Shown here: positions 29,524 through 38,079 of the stretch, in pieces
Layout: the number at the start of each line of letters is the position of its first letter
How positions within the stretch are numbered: position 1 is the stretch's first letter
NCBI GenBank assembly: GCA_036734545.1
Contig: DAIMYJ010000015.1
Span: 1 to 46,089, forward strand
Origin: UBA7236 sp036734545
GTDB lineage: Bacteria > Bacteroidota > Bacteroidia > Chitinophagales > BACL12
DNA length: 46,089 nucleotides
Direction: 5' to 3'
Program-made: the position numbers and the translations under genes
Notes under the pieces: model-generated
Told to the model about the DNA's origin: nothing
Seen by the model: the letters and a program-made list of their open reading frames with translations, nothing else
Databases searched by the model: none

Positions 29524-30246
29524 TTAAATGAACCAAAGATGTGTGACATGTCGTCTTCGCGCCAGGTGAAGATCATGTTTTGTGTATAATGCGATGGCTG
29601 CCGTGTTTTGTTCCTGGGTTGTAACTGATATGCGTTTGCAGTGCTGTGCATAGGCATACCGGATAGCGGATAGCAGCAGGCGTGAACCCACCCCCTGCTG
29701 ACGGTGCGCACTATCCACGGAGACCAATCCCACTTGCAACTCATCCGCTATTTTTTTCACCGTTATCAAACCTATCGGCTTTTCCGGAGGCCCGATGGTG
29801 ATGACGCTGTCGCCCATGTTTCCGTGAAAAGAATTTTCGAGCCAGCGGTGATAGAGTTGTATGCTTTTTTCGTGCGTGAAGTGTGTGTCGAGAAAAAATC
29901 GCGACCATGCGCCGGCGGTAACGGCCAGGGGATACAGCGCCGGCGTGGCAGCAGGGCATTGGTGTGCATCCGGATCAGGTGACGGGATATCGGTGTTGGA
30001 TAGTTCGCGTGTGAAGGTGAGCTGAACGGAGGGAAAAACATGTTGCAGCGGCTGCGATACGTGCTGCAGGTCCAGCGCCTGATCGCTCCACACGTACAGG
30101 CAGTCATAGCATGCATCCATGGCTTCTGTGCATATATGCGGCGGCAGGATGTTGCCATGCGCAAGTGTACAGGTGCCGATCTTTTTTTCGAAGAAGAGGC
30201 TGTCCCACTCAAGCAATCGGATATTGGAATCGTTGTGCATCGGCAT
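29524..30246 (-). CDS. GNAT-family acetyltransferase, WecD-like
   Basis: A 240-residue protein. The N-terminal part RLLEWDSLFFEKKIG resembles WecD/RffC-type dTDP-amino-sugar acetyltransferases, and the C-terminal half carries GNAT motif A with GLVSVDSAHRQQGVGSRLLL near residues 173-195, where RQQGVG binds acetyl-CoA. In-frame ATGs at 30258, 30246 and 30240 are possible; a frame reading further up to 30351 would cross into the divergent ABC gene and the shared promoter and is rejected. Substrate is unknown; a sugar amine on a cell-surface glycan would fit the subfamily. It is divergent from the ABC transporter. Confidence 0.75.
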   Translation of the reverse strand: MPMHNDSNIRLLEWDSLFFEKKIGTCTLAHGNILPPHICTEAMDACYDCLYVWSDQALDLQHVSQPLQHVFPSVQLTFTRELSNTDIPSPDPDAHQCPAATPALYPLAVTAGAWSRFFLDTHFTHEKSIQLYHRWLENSFHGNMGDSVITIGPPEKPIGLITVKKIADELQVGLVSVDSAHRQQGVGSRLLLSAIRYAYAQHCKRISVTTQEQNTAAIALYTKHDLHLARRRHVTHLWFI

Positions 30247-30261
30247 GGCTGATCGCATTGG

Positions 30262-30281
30262 TGAAATTAGCGTTAATTTTA
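30262..30281. promoter_or_regulatory. Palindromic divergent promoter pair
   Basis: TAATTTTA on the plus strand (30274-30281) and TAATTTCA on the minus strand (30262-30269) are -7-like elements four bases apart, facing away from each other and together forming a near-perfect 20-bp palindrome. They would serve the ABC transporter (start 30286) and the acetyltransferase (start ~30246), both with very short leaders. No -33 TTTG is seen. Confidence 0.45.
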
Positions 30282-30285
30282 CCAT

Positions 30286-31209
30286 GTGAATAATGTCCTG
30301 CACCTCGAAAGTGTCTCCAAGCGTTATACGACGCATACGGCGGTGGATCATATTTCCCTGTCGGTAGGTGCGGGTGAGTTTTACGGATTACTGGGTCCGA
30401 ACGGTGCCGGAAAAACGACCACGATCACGATGGTTAGTGGCATATTGCCGCCAGACACCGGTGTGATACATGTAAGCGGACTGCCTGTGTATGGCGGGTC
30501 TTCGGCGGTGCGCAGGCATATGGGCATTGTGCCGCAGGAGATCGCTTTGTATGATGAATTGTCGGCGTTTGATAATCTGGTATTCTGGGGCAGTTTGTAT
30601 GGAGTCACCGGTCATGCGGCACATCAGCGTGCGCGTCAGTTGCTGGAGTGGGTAGGGTTATCGGATCGCATGCGGCATGCGGTTAAAACATATTCGGGCG
30701 GTATGAAGCGGCGCGTGAATATTGCTGCTTCGCTGATGCATGATCCTGCGCTGATCATCATGGATGAACCTACGGTAGGTATTGATCCGCAGAGCAGAAA
30801 TAAGATCTACGAGTTGCTGGAAGATCTGCATGCGCAGGGAAAATCCATCTTATATACCACACATTACATGGAAGAGGCCGAGCGCATGTGTGACCGCATC
30901 GGTATCATAGATAAAGGTCGCATCATTGCGGAAGGCAGTCTGGATGTGCTCACACATACGCATGCACAAGACGAGCAGGTCGTGATCCATTATTCGGGTG
31001 TGTTGCCTGCGTTGTCGGGTAATTATCGTGCAGCAGTGGATACGGAGTTGCATGCCATAACGTTCACCATTCCGCATGCACGACGTGCGCTGCCGGAGAT
31101 CGTGCAGTATATGCAGGGGCTGGATGTGGAGATCATGCATATTGATGTGCATCACGCGGGACTGGAAACTATTTTTTTACACTTGACCGGCAGGCATTTG
31201 CGCGACTGA
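30286..31209 (+). CDS. ABC transporter ATP-binding protein, ABC-2 exporter type
   Basis: The 307-residue ATPase powers export with the adjacent permease. Walker A is GPNGAGKTT at residues 37-45, the signature YSGGMKRRVNIA starts at 136, and Walker B with the catalytic Glu is LIIMDEPTVG at 156-165. The C-terminal ~85 residues extend beyond the nucleotide-binding domain, as in DrrA/CcmA-type drug or polysaccharide exporters. The only in-frame start before the conserved part is GTG at 30286, directly after the palindromic promoter. Its stop is one base before the permease ATG. Substrate cannot be inferred. Confidence 0.93.
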   Translation: MNNVLHLESVSKRYTTHTAVDHISLSVGAGEFYGLLGPNGAGKTTTITMVSGILPPDTGVIHVSGLPVYGGSSAVRRHMGIVPQEIALYDELSAFDNLVFWGSLYGVTGHAAHQRARQLLEWVGLSDRMRHAVKTYSGGMKRRVNIAASLMHDPALIIMDEPTVGIDPQSRNKIYELLEDLHAQGKSILYTTHYMEEAERMCDRIGIIDKGRIIAEGSLDVLTHTHAQDEQVVIHYSGVLPALSGNYRAAVDTELHAITFTIPHARRALPEIVQYMQGLDVEIMHIDVHHAGLETIFLHLTGRHLRD

Positions 31210-31210
31210 T

Positions 31211-32425
31211 ATGTGGAAGATCGCTAAAAAGGATTTGCATATTTTTTTCAAGGACAGGAAAGCCCTGTTCCTGTCGCTGTTATTGCCGATCGGACTGATC
31301 ACATTGTTTGCACTGGCATTTGGCGGCATCGGTCAGGATAGTGATGAGGCGGGCACGCCGATCACGGTGCTGGTGGATGATCGCGATGGAACGGATGCTT
31401 CGCAGCGCATCATCGCTGATCTGGACAGTATTCCCGGAATTGCCTGTGTGGCTGCCGACAGTGCAGGTGCGACGAGTGCCATTCAGGGCGGTGATGAGAT
31501 CGCTGCATTATTGGTCGGGAAAGGCTTTGCGGATGCGTTGCGCAATGGCAGCGATCTGCCGGTTACGCTGCTTTTCGATCAGAGTCGCGAGATGGAGGTG
31601 AGTATACTGCAGAATTTACTCATCAGCCGATTGTCGGCGATCAAGGGTGAGATGGATGCAGATAAGGGTATTGATCGTGTGATGGCATCCAGTTTCAGCA
31701 CGCTGCCTGCCGAGATGCAGGATTCGGTGCGTGGTCAGTTGCAACAAAGCCTGCAGCAGGAAAGTGCGCCCGAGCAACTCGTGCGAATGGAAGGGATCGT
31801 TGGTGATACCGACAGCAACTGGGGTTTGATACAGGCGGTTGCCGGCACAGCCATTTTGATGCTGTTGTTCAGTGTGAGCGCCATCGGTAAGAGCATGCTG
31901 GAAGAAAAAGAAAGCGGTGTGTTAAAGAAATTGTTGCAATCGCCGATACATCCGTTCTCCATTTTATTCGGCAAGATGCTCACGGCGGTCATCACGGCTA
32001 TTTTTCAGCTGATCATATTATTTCTTTTTTCCTGGATAGCGTTCGACCTGGATGTTTTACTGGATGTGCCATCCTTGTTACTGATGATCGTTGTTACGGC
32101 GGTGACGTGTTCTGCATTTGGTGTTTTTCTGGCGAGTGTTGTTACCACCAAGAAGCAGGCTGATTCGCTGGGTACGATATTGATCCTGTTCATGAGTGCG
32201 ATCGGCGGCAGCATGATCCCATTATATATCATGCCGGCCTTTATGCAGGATGCTGCGGTGATCTCTGTGAATTACTGGAGCATTCAGGGGTTCTACGATA
32301 TTTTCTGGCGTGAGGCGGGGATGGAGGCGATACTGGATAATGTGCTCGTGCTCACTGCGATGGCGGCCGGTATTCTGCTGGTGAGCCTGTATTTTTTCCG
32401 CCGCAATATTCTGCGCCTCGTGTAA
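31211..32425 (+). CDS. ABC-2 transporter permease
   Basis: The membrane partner of the preceding ATPase, 404 residues. The N-terminus MWKIAKKDLHIFFKDRKALF leads into a first membrane helix, then a long non-membrane domain of about 180 residues with acidic and Gln-rich patches, then five hydrophobic segments in the C-terminal half, such as AGTAILMLLFSVSAIGKSML, with the family motif EEKESGVLKKLLQSPI. This layout matches ABC-2 type (YhgE/NodJ-like) permeases. It starts one base after the ATPase gene. Its stop at 32423-32425 is the left edge of the next promoter. No terminator is visible. Confidence 0.92.
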   Translation: MWKIAKKDLHIFFKDRKALFLSLLLPIGLITLFALAFGGIGQDSDEAGTPITVLVDDRDGTDASQRIIADLDSIPGIACVAADSAGATSAIQGGDEIAALLVGKGFADALRNGSDLPVTLLFDQSREMEVSILQNLLISRLSAIKGEMDADKGIDRVMASSFSTLPAEMQDSVRGQLQQSLQQESAPEQLVRMEGIVGDTDSNWGLIQAVAGTAILMLLFSVSAIGKSMLEEKESGVLKKLLQSPIHPFSILFGKMLTAVITAIFQLIILFLFSWIAFDLDVLLDVPSLLLMIVVTAVTCSAFGVFLASVVTTKKQADSLGTILILFMSAIGGSMIPLYIMPAFMQDAAVISVNYWSIQGFYDIFWREAGMEAILDNVLVLTAMAAGILLVSLYFFRRNILRLV

Positions 32426-32456
32426 TTGCGCGCTTGGGCAGTTTGCCGTAACTTTA
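32425..32456 (+). promoter_or_regulatory. Candidate promoter of the delta-60-repeat protein
   Basis: ATTG (32425-32428), 20 bases, then TAACTTTA (32449-32456), each one base off TTTG / TAnnTTTG. It starts at the last base of the permease stop codon and lies 9 nt before the ATG at 32465. Confidence 0.5.
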
Positions 32457-32464
32457 TTGCCATT

Positions 32465-34033
32465 ATGCAGACCATGCGGTATTCATTGAAAGGCATTTTA
32501 CCATTTGTATTTGTGTTCTTAGCGCCGGTGTGCGTTAATGCTCAGGCCGGCGGCATCGATCCGGAATTCAGCGATGATGGGTTCGTAACCCTGGAGTTCG
32601 GCGGCAGCGATGTAGTGCAGGCCCTGGCATTGGATGAGGACGGCAATATTTATGCAGCCGGTTCGGCGGTTCCCGGAGCAGGCCCTTACAAGGATATTGC
32701 CGTGGCGAAATTCACTCCGAACGGTGCACCTGACCCCATATTTGGCGGCGACGGTTCCGTGACCACGGAGATGGGTTTTGGTTATGACGATCAGGCCTAT
32801 GCCATTGCCATTCAGCCGGATGGCAAGATATTGGTTGGCGGCAGCACCAATAATGGTGAGGCCATAGAGATGTGTATTTTACGTTATCGTGCGGATGGCA
32901 GTTTAGACCCGATGTTCGGTGATGGCGGCAAGCTGATCATTGACTTTGACGGTACGGATGATGCTGTTCGTTCTCTTGCGATATTGGGCGATGGTTCCAT
33001 CATTGCCGGCGGATACCGGATGGAGATGGTTACCGCAACCATGTTCAAGCGAAACTTTGCTGTAGTGAAGTGTTCATCGGAAGGTGTTCTGGATGCGAGC
33101 TTCGGTGATGGCGGAAAAGTGGCTACGCCGTTTTCCAGCGACCGTCACGCTTCAGGCTTTGCAATGGGTGTGCAAACGGATGGCAAGATCGTTATGGCCG
33201 GTTACAGTTACGTTGGGACCAGTGCTAATTATCAGGTGGCATTGACCCGATATAACGGCGACGGCACGCTGGATGAAACTTTTGATGATGATGGCATGGT
33301 GCTGGTGTCGACCGGTTTCATGTTAGGTGAGGCGTATGCTTTGCAGATACAGCTCGATGGCAAGATCGTAGTTGGCGGTATCGTATATGAAGGATTTGAC
33401 ACGGATTTCGCAGTGATGCGTTTCAATACAGACGGATCTCTGGACCCGAGCTTTGGTGCTTCCGGTCTGGCGCAGGCCACCTGGGGAACCGGTGAGGAGG
33501 AGAAAGCTTATGGACTGGCTTTGCAGTGGGATGGCAGCATTGTGATCGCCGGATACAAAGGAAACGGGTCGTCGAGGCAAACGGCCTTATTGCGATTCAA
33601 TTCCGATGGCACACCGGATGCATCCTTTGGCACCGATGGTCGTGTGGGTGATGATCTGAGTCCGGAGGCCGACGGTGCAAATGCTGTTTTGATTCAGCCA
33701 GACGGGAAATTCTTACTGGGCGGATATTATGACAACGGCCCTGACAATGATTTTTGTGTGATGCGCTATTTGTCGGATCCCGGCACTGACATTGAGGAAG
33801 AGTCTGTTGTTCCTTTCACCTTGCTCAGCAATCCTGTATCAGATATGTTACAGGTCATCGTAGATGCGGAAGGTATATTATCGTTGTATACCCTTACCGG
33901 CGCGTTGGTGATGGAGGAGCAGGTGGCGCCCGGACAGTTCAACTACGGTATGGAGGATATGGCTCCGGGCGTGTATACGCTGGTATTTCAGACCGGAGGC
34001 ACGCGTCACGCAGTGCAGGTAGTGCGCAGATGA
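32465..34033 (+). CDS. Secreted delta-60-repeat protein with T9SS type A sorting domain
   Basis: The start at 32465 (or 32474) is chosen because a signal peptide, MRYSLKGILPFVFVFLAPVC, follows; an upstream in-frame start at 32426 would lie within the promoter. The 522-residue product consists of about seven delta-60 repeats, each with the pattern DGSLDPxFGxDG and, about 25 residues later, AIQPDGKILVGG. The C-terminal ~75 residues, VPFTLLSNPVSDMLQVIVDA onwards to HAVQVVRR, form a type A sorting domain. Such proteins are predicted surface or secreted beta-propellers of unknown ligand. The stop abuts the convergent crtZ stop. Confidence 0.88.
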   Translation: MQTMRYSLKGILPFVFVFLAPVCVNAQAGGIDPEFSDDGFVTLEFGGSDVVQALALDEDGNIYAAGSAVPGAGPYKDIAVAKFTPNGAPDPIFGGDGSVTTEMGFGYDDQAYAIAIQPDGKILVGGSTNNGEAIEMCILRYRADGSLDPMFGDGGKLIIDFDGTDDAVRSLAILGDGSIIAGGYRMEMVTATMFKRNFAVVKCSSEGVLDASFGDGGKVATPFSSDRHASGFAMGVQTDGKIVMAGYSYVGTSANYQVALTRYNGDGTLDETFDDDGMVLVSTGFMLGEAYALQIQLDGKIVVGGIVYEGFDTDFAVMRFNTDGSLDPSFGASGLAQATWGTGEEEKAYGLALQWDGSIVIAGYKGNGSSRQTALLRFNSDGTPDASFGTDGRVGDDLSPEADGANAVLIQPDGKFLLGGYYDNGPDNDFCVMRYLSDPGTDIEEESVVPFTLLSNPVSDMLQVIVDAEGILSLYTLTGALVMEEQVAPGQFNYGMEDMAPGVYTLVFQTGGTRHAVQVVRR

Positions 34034-34489
34034 TCACTCATCCGTCTTTTTCACATCGTATTTTGGCAGTGCAAATAAAAAGCCGAATGCTTCACCATTC
34101 TCGCGGCTGAGGTGTTTGTGGTGTATCTTATGTGCGCGGATGATGCGCTGCATGTATTTTGATGCCGGTTTAAAATGGTGTTTCATGCGTCGGTGTACGA
34201 TCACATCATGAAATCCGAAGTAGCATAATCCGTATGCAGAAATGCCGGTACCGAACCAGAACACCCAGTCGAAAGCCGGAGAGCCGATCCACATCAGGTA
34301 GATAGCGGGAGCGGCGAATATGATGGCATAAAGGTCGTTGAGCTCGAAGCGGCCATGGCGTGGCTCGTGGTGTGACCTGTGCAGAAACCAGCCGATGCCG
34401 TGCATGATATATTTATGCATGAACCAGGCAAACGCTTCCATGCCGGCGAAGGCGATGAGGAAGGCGGCGATATTGATAAGAATGTGCAT
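34034..34489 (-). CDS. crtZ: Beta-carotene hydroxylase
   Basis: Membrane di-iron hydroxylase that converts beta-carotene to zeaxanthin. The 151-residue product has four hydrophobic segments and all histidine clusters of the fatty-acid-hydroxylase superfamily: HKYIMH at 25-30, HRSHH at 37-41, HDVIVH at 94-99 and HKIHHKH at 120-126. Length is normal for bacterial CrtZ. Last gene of the crt operon, 33 nt after the lycopene cyclase. Its TGA is on the minus strand of TGATCA, the same palindrome that provides the stop of the plus-strand gene before it; no terminator is seen. Confidence 0.9.
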   Translation of the reverse strand: MHILINIAAFLIAFAGMEAFAWFMHKYIMHGIGWFLHRSHHEPRHGRFELNDLYAIIFAAPAIYLMWIGSPAFDWVFWFGTGISAYGLCYFGFHDVIVHRRMKHHFKPASKYMQRIIRAHKIHHKHLSRENGEAFGFLFALPKYDVKKTDE

Positions 34490-34522
34490 GATGAACGAAT
34501 AACAAAATTACTGTGCCGGAGT

Positions 34523-35245
34523 TTATGCGGCAATGGGTTGAATAGGCTTTTTCTCTGAGCGGCGGCGAAAGAATTCGAATAACATGATGTTCATGAGCAT
34601 GAGGCTCATGCTGTATAGGGAGTCTTCCACCGGGATGGTGCCCATGCGGATGCCGAGGTTTTCGAGGTTGTTGTACCAAACCACCTCATCGGTGATGCCG
34701 GTGCCGGTAAGGATTCCGTTCACGATGAAGAAGGGGATGAGATGCCACAGGTAGAAGCGATAGAAGCGCCCCATGTAATCTCCTTTCACCACAAACAGTT
34801 GCAGGCTGAGCAGCACCACGGCATATCCGGCGTTGAGTGCGGTATAGGCTTTATCGGGATGGATAAGCAGCAATGCGACGGCGATGGCCAGTATGCCGAA
34901 GGAAATTTGTCGGTGGTATCGGTCAAAGATGCCTGCATGAGGCCAGAACCTGTTCACGAAAGCGTAGATGAAAATGCTGGCGTAGGGCACGGTGATAAAG
35001 AACAACACCTCTTCAACGGGCAGGTTGAGCAGTTTAGCGCCGGTGGTGTATTGTTCGCTGAAACCCCAAACGCCCCATTCGGTAAAAAAATAATCCCATG
35101 TGAGGAACACGGAGGCTGTAATGGCCATAGCGGGCAGCAGGTAGGGCCACCAGGTATAATATTTCACCCGGCGTTCAAAGCTGAACAGGAACGGGAAGAG
35201 GATGGTGCCCACGTTGATGAGCAAATACAAATAGGTATTACTCAT
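34523..35245 (-). CDS. Lycopene beta-cyclase, fused CrtYc-CrtYd (CarR) type
   Basis: Integral-membrane cyclase that makes beta-rings from lycopene. The ATG at 35245 overlaps the crtB stop by four bases (ATGA) and is preferred over the in-frame ATG at 35293. The 240-residue product has about seven hydrophobic segments and the duplicated family motif, LPVEEVLFFITVPYAS in the first half and IPVEDSLYSMSLMLMN in the second, as in the heterodimeric cyclases of actinobacteria and their fused relatives in Bacteroidota. It is unrelated in sequence to the soluble CrtY flavoprotein. Translation is likely coupled to crtB. Confidence 0.88.
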   Translation of the reverse strand: MSNTYLYLLINVGTILFPFLFSFERRVKYYTWWPYLLPAMAITASVFLTWDYFFTEWGVWGFSEQYTTGAKLLNLPVEEVLFFITVPYASIFIYAFVNRFWPHAGIFDRYHRQISFGILAIAVALLLIHPDKAYTALNAGYAVVLLSLQLFVVKGDYMGRFYRFYLWHLIPFFIVNGILTGTGITDEVVWYNNLENLGIRMGTIPVEDSLYSMSLMLMNIMLFEFFRRRSEKKPIQPIAA

Positions 35246-36087
35246 GGTGCGTAGATACCCAGCATATTGGAACGGAGATAGAGCGAAGCCCACATGCCGA
35301 TCTTGGCAGGATCTGAAACGCGGATGCGTGTTTGCATGACCTGTTCAGGCTGGGTGCGACAAATTTTCCTGAATAGCTTGAGGTAGTATTTATACGCGAG
35401 GTATACGCCGAATTTAGCGCCGGCCGGCAATTGCATGATGCCTTTGTAGGCCTGCTCAAAATCGATTCGTATCTCTTCTTCGATGCGGTCTTTCTCCTGC
35501 TGGCAGAAGTTTTCGAAATCCACGTCCGGAAAATAAACACGTCCGCGTTCCTTGAAATCGGCCTGCAGGTCGCGCAGGAAGTTCACTTTCTGGAAGGCGG
35601 CACCCAGATGGCGTGCAGGTTCGATGAGGTTGGCATACAACTGTGTGTCGCGGTCGCAAAAGACCTTGAGGCACATCAGGCCTACCACTTCGGCGCTACC
35701 GTAAATATATTCTTCGTAATGTGACTGCTTATAATTGGACATGTAAAGGTCCATTTCCATGCTGTGCAGGAACGCTTCGATCAGTTTATGGTCGATCTGA
35801 TAGCGGTGCACAGTAAGTTGGAAGGCGTGGAGTATGGGGTTGAGAGAGATCTTTTCTTCGATGGCCTTCCAGGTATCGGCACGGAACCTGTCGAGCAGGT
35901 CTTTTTTATCCCAGTCATGAAAGGTATCCACGATCTCGTCGGCATAGCGCACAAATCCATAGATGCCATAAATGGCATCGTGATACCGTTTGTCCAGCGC
36001 CTTGATCCCGAGGGTGAAGGAGGTGCTGTAGAGTTCGGTCACCCGTCGGCTGCAGGCGTAGGATGACTGATCAAAAAGTTCGAGCAT
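35242..36087 (-). CDS. crtB: Phytoene synthase
   Basis: Condenses two geranylgeranyl diphosphates to phytoene. The 281-residue product shows both Asp-rich Mg-binding motifs: DEIVD at 50-54 in YGFVRYADEIVD, and DLQAD at 173-177 in KVNFLRDLQADFKERGRVYF. TSFTLGIKAL near residue 22 and GSAEVVGLM near residue 130 are typical squalene/phytoene synthase blocks. It follows crtI by 54 nt and overlaps the cyclase gene. No GGPP synthase gene is in the window. Confidence 0.95.
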   Translation of the reverse strand: MLELFDQSSYACSRRVTELYSTSFTLGIKALDKRYHDAIYGIYGFVRYADEIVDTFHDWDKKDLLDRFRADTWKAIEEKISLNPILHAFQLTVHRYQIDHKLIEAFLHSMEMDLYMSNYKQSHYEEYIYGSAEVVGLMCLKVFCDRDTQLYANLIEPARHLGAAFQKVNFLRDLQADFKERGRVYFPDVDFENFCQQEKDRIEEEIRIDFEQAYKGIMQLPAGAKFGVYLAYKYYLKLFRKICRTQPEQVMQTRIRVSDPAKIGMWASLYLRSNMLGIYAP

Positions 36088-36141
36088 ACGAGAGGTTGAG
36101 CATGATTAACCGAAAATACAACAAATTGTTCAACAGGGTGG

Positions 36142-37623
36142 TCAGGGTTTGAGGCGCTTCTCTACTTCCCCGGCCGCCACATAACCGGAAATGAGGGATG
36201 GCGGCACACCCGGACCGGGTACGGTGAGTTGTCCGGCATATATCAGGTTGCGCACTTTTTTGTTGCGCATCTTGGGTTTGAATACTGCTGTTTGCATCAG
36301 GGTATTGGCCAGGCCATAGGCATTTCCGCGGCAGGCGTTATACCGGCTCACGAAGTCGCGGGGGGCGAAGGAGCGTTTAACCACCACGCGGCTTCTGATC
36401 TCTTCTCCGCAAAACGCTTCCAGCCTATCCATGACCAAATGGTAATATTTTTCGCGGATCTCCTCGGTGTCTTCCAGGCCGGCGGCCACCGGTATCAGGA
36501 TGAACAGGTTCTCATCCCCCTGTGGTGCTACCGAGGGGTCTGTTTTGGATGGTGCGGAGGCGTAGAACAGCGGTTGTTCGGGCCAGCGCGGATGGGTATA
36601 TATCTCGTCGGCGAACTGTTCAAAACTTTGATCGAAGAATAGGTTGTGGTGCAGCAGTTTGCTCACCCGGCCTTTGACGCCGAGGTAAAAAATGATGGAA
36701 GAAGGGGCGAACACTTTCTTATCCCAGTATTCAGCGGAGTAGTTGCGATACTGTTCATCGAGAAGTTTTTGTTCGATGTGGTGATAATCGGCGGCGCCCA
36801 CCACGGCATCGGCAGCGTATGTTTTTCCATTTACGATCACCCCGGTGGCCACACCATTCTCTACTACGATGTGTTCAACGTTACTGTGATAGTGGAACTG
36901 CACGCCGAGGCCTTCTGCAACGCGCACCATGCCTTCGATGATCTTATACATGCCGCCCATGGGATACCAGGTGCCCAGTGCCAGATCGGCATAATTGAGA
37001 ATGGAATACAGAGCGGGTGTGTTGGAGGGCAGCGCGCCGAGGAAATACACCGGGAATTCCAGGATCTTGCGTATCCTGTCGTTCTTGAATTTTCCATATA
37101 CCTCACTGCGCAGGGAGGTGAACAGCTGCATGGAGAACAGGGCTTTCACCATACGCAGATCGGCGAACTCCATAATATTGTTACAGGGCCTGAACACCAG
37201 ATCCTGCATGCCCACTTTATATTTATAGGCGGCGTCGTCGAGAAATTTTTTCAGTTGAACGGATGAGCCGGGTTCCAGTTTTTCGAATAGTTGGTGCAGT
37301 TCATCCAGGGAGGCCGGAATATCCACCACTTCATCCTGTCCGAAATAGATGCGGTATCCCGGGTCGAGTTGTTTGAGGTCGTATTGCTGCGGTACGCTGC
37401 TGCCGTAGGTTTGAAAGAACCATTCGAACACATCCGGCATCCAGTACCAACTGGGGCCCATATCAAATACGAATCCGTCCTGAGTGAATACGCTGCAGCG
37501 TCCGCCGGCGGATTCATTCTTTTCCATTACGGTAACCTTATAGCCTTTTTGGGCCAGCGCGCAGGCAGCAGAGATCCCGCTAAAGCCGGAACCGATGACT
37601 ATGACTTCTTTCTGTTGTGACAT
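36142..37623 (-). CDS. crtI: Phytoene desaturase
   Basis: FAD-dependent desaturase that takes phytoene to lycopene. The start at 37623 (MSQQKEVIVIGSGFSG) is chosen over an upstream in-frame start at 37698, because the Rossmann motif GSGFSG at 11-16 follows directly; Glu34 in VTVMEKNESAGGRC would bind ribose. The 493-residue product ends with the family C-terminal motif AGQLTVPGPGVPPSLISGYV, which contacts FAD. Length and order fit the bacterial CrtI class. It leads the crt operon. An inverted repeat of CCGGGATT lies upstream. Confidence 0.95.
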   Translation of the reverse strand: MSQQKEVIVIGSGFSGISAACALAQKGYKVTVMEKNESAGGRCSVFTQDGFVFDMGPSWYWMPDVFEWFFQTYGSSVPQQYDLKQLDPGYRIYFGQDEVVDIPASLDELHQLFEKLEPGSSVQLKKFLDDAAYKYKVGMQDLVFRPCNNIMEFADLRMVKALFSMQLFTSLRSEVYGKFKNDRIRKILEFPVYFLGALPSNTPALYSILNYADLALGTWYPMGGMYKIIEGMVRVAEGLGVQFHYHSNVEHIVVENGVATGVIVNGKTYAADAVVGAADYHHIEQKLLDEQYRNYSAEYWDKKVFAPSSIIFYLGVKGRVSKLLHHNLFFDQSFEQFADEIYTHPRWPEQPLFYASAPSKTDPSVAPQGDENLFILIPVAAGLEDTEEIREKYYHLVMDRLEAFCGEEIRSRVVVKRSFAPRDFVSRYNACRGNAYGLANTLMQTAVFKPKMRNKKVRNLIYAGQLTVPGPGVPPSLISGYVAAGEVEKRLKP

Positions 37624-37638
37624 GTAATTAAAACTCAA

Positions 37639-37689
37639 CCGGGATTGAAAGCAAGTTAACACATGCGTCCCGATTTTGTTTAATCCCGG
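37639..37689. promoter_or_regulatory. Inverted repeat upstream of crtI
   Basis: CCGGGATT (37639-37646) and AATCCCGG (37682-37689) form an 8-bp inverted repeat with a 35-bp spacer in the 111-bp region before crtI. It could be an operator, as carotenoid operons are often light- or stress-controlled, but no regulator is seen in the window. Confidence 0.25.
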
Positions 37690-37734
37690 GTGCCACAATC
37701 GTGACTAAAGGGTACAGGTGCGCGAGGTGGTGGT

Positions 37735-38037
37735 TCACAGGATCTCCATCAGGGTCCTGAAGGCGATGAAATCGTTGCCGAATTTTTCGCTGTGTTTTTT
37801 TTGCAGGGCGGGAGATTCCTTGATCTTATAGGCAAGGAAATCGTCGATCGTATTGCTGACGTACTGGATCACAAAGGTCATACCCTCAAGGTCACCTTCA
37901 TCTACCAGCCGGCAGATGCGGTTCTCGACAAAGTAGCCGGTGCCCATCACTTCAGGGATGTGTTCTTCGCGCATCCAGGTGAGCCATTCGTCGGCGCGGG
38001 CGATGTCGATCTTGATGGTGACGTTGTAAATGTACAT
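37735..38037 (-). CDS. DUF4286-like small protein
   Basis: A 100-residue protein starting MYIYNVTIKIDIARADEWLT, with WMREEHIPEVMGTGYFVENR near residues 21-40 and a Lys/Glu-rich end. This pattern recalls the DUF4286 family, whose fold is of the dimeric alpha-beta barrel (EthD/NIPSNAP) kind. Role unknown. It lies 111 nt upstream of crtI on the same strand but does not have to belong to that operon. Its start codon abuts a heptanucleotide repeat array. Confidence 0.72.
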   Translation of the reverse strand: MYIYNVTIKIDIARADEWLTWMREEHIPEVMGTGYFVENRICRLVDEGDLEGMTFVIQYVSNTIDDFLAYKIKESPALQKKHSEKFGNDFIAFRTLMEIL

Positions 38038-38079
38038 GATGAAGGATGAGGGATGAGGAATGAGATATGAGATATGAGA
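38038..38079 (+). repeat. Heptanucleotide tandem repeat, NATGARR type
   Basis: Six contiguous 7-nt units read GATGAAG, GATGAGG, GATGAGG, AATGAGA, TATGAGA and TATGAGA, then a partial unit TTGAGG. The array begins at the base next to the start codon (38035-38037) of the minus-strand gene and so forms its leader. Function is unknown. Confidence 0.8.

Noticed and set aside
30247..30351. Longer acetyltransferase start at 30351
   Set aside because: It would cross the divergent promoter and overlap the ABC ATPase coding region by 66 bases.
37624..37698. Upstream start of crtI
   Set aside because: The Rossmann motif begins within 11 residues of the ATG at 37623; the extension is unlike CrtI.
37624..37734. 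TAACTTGC as a -7 element for crtI, also seen before the type B adhesin
   Set aside because: Two mismatches to TAnnTTTG and no -33 TTTG at proper distance; not enough to call.
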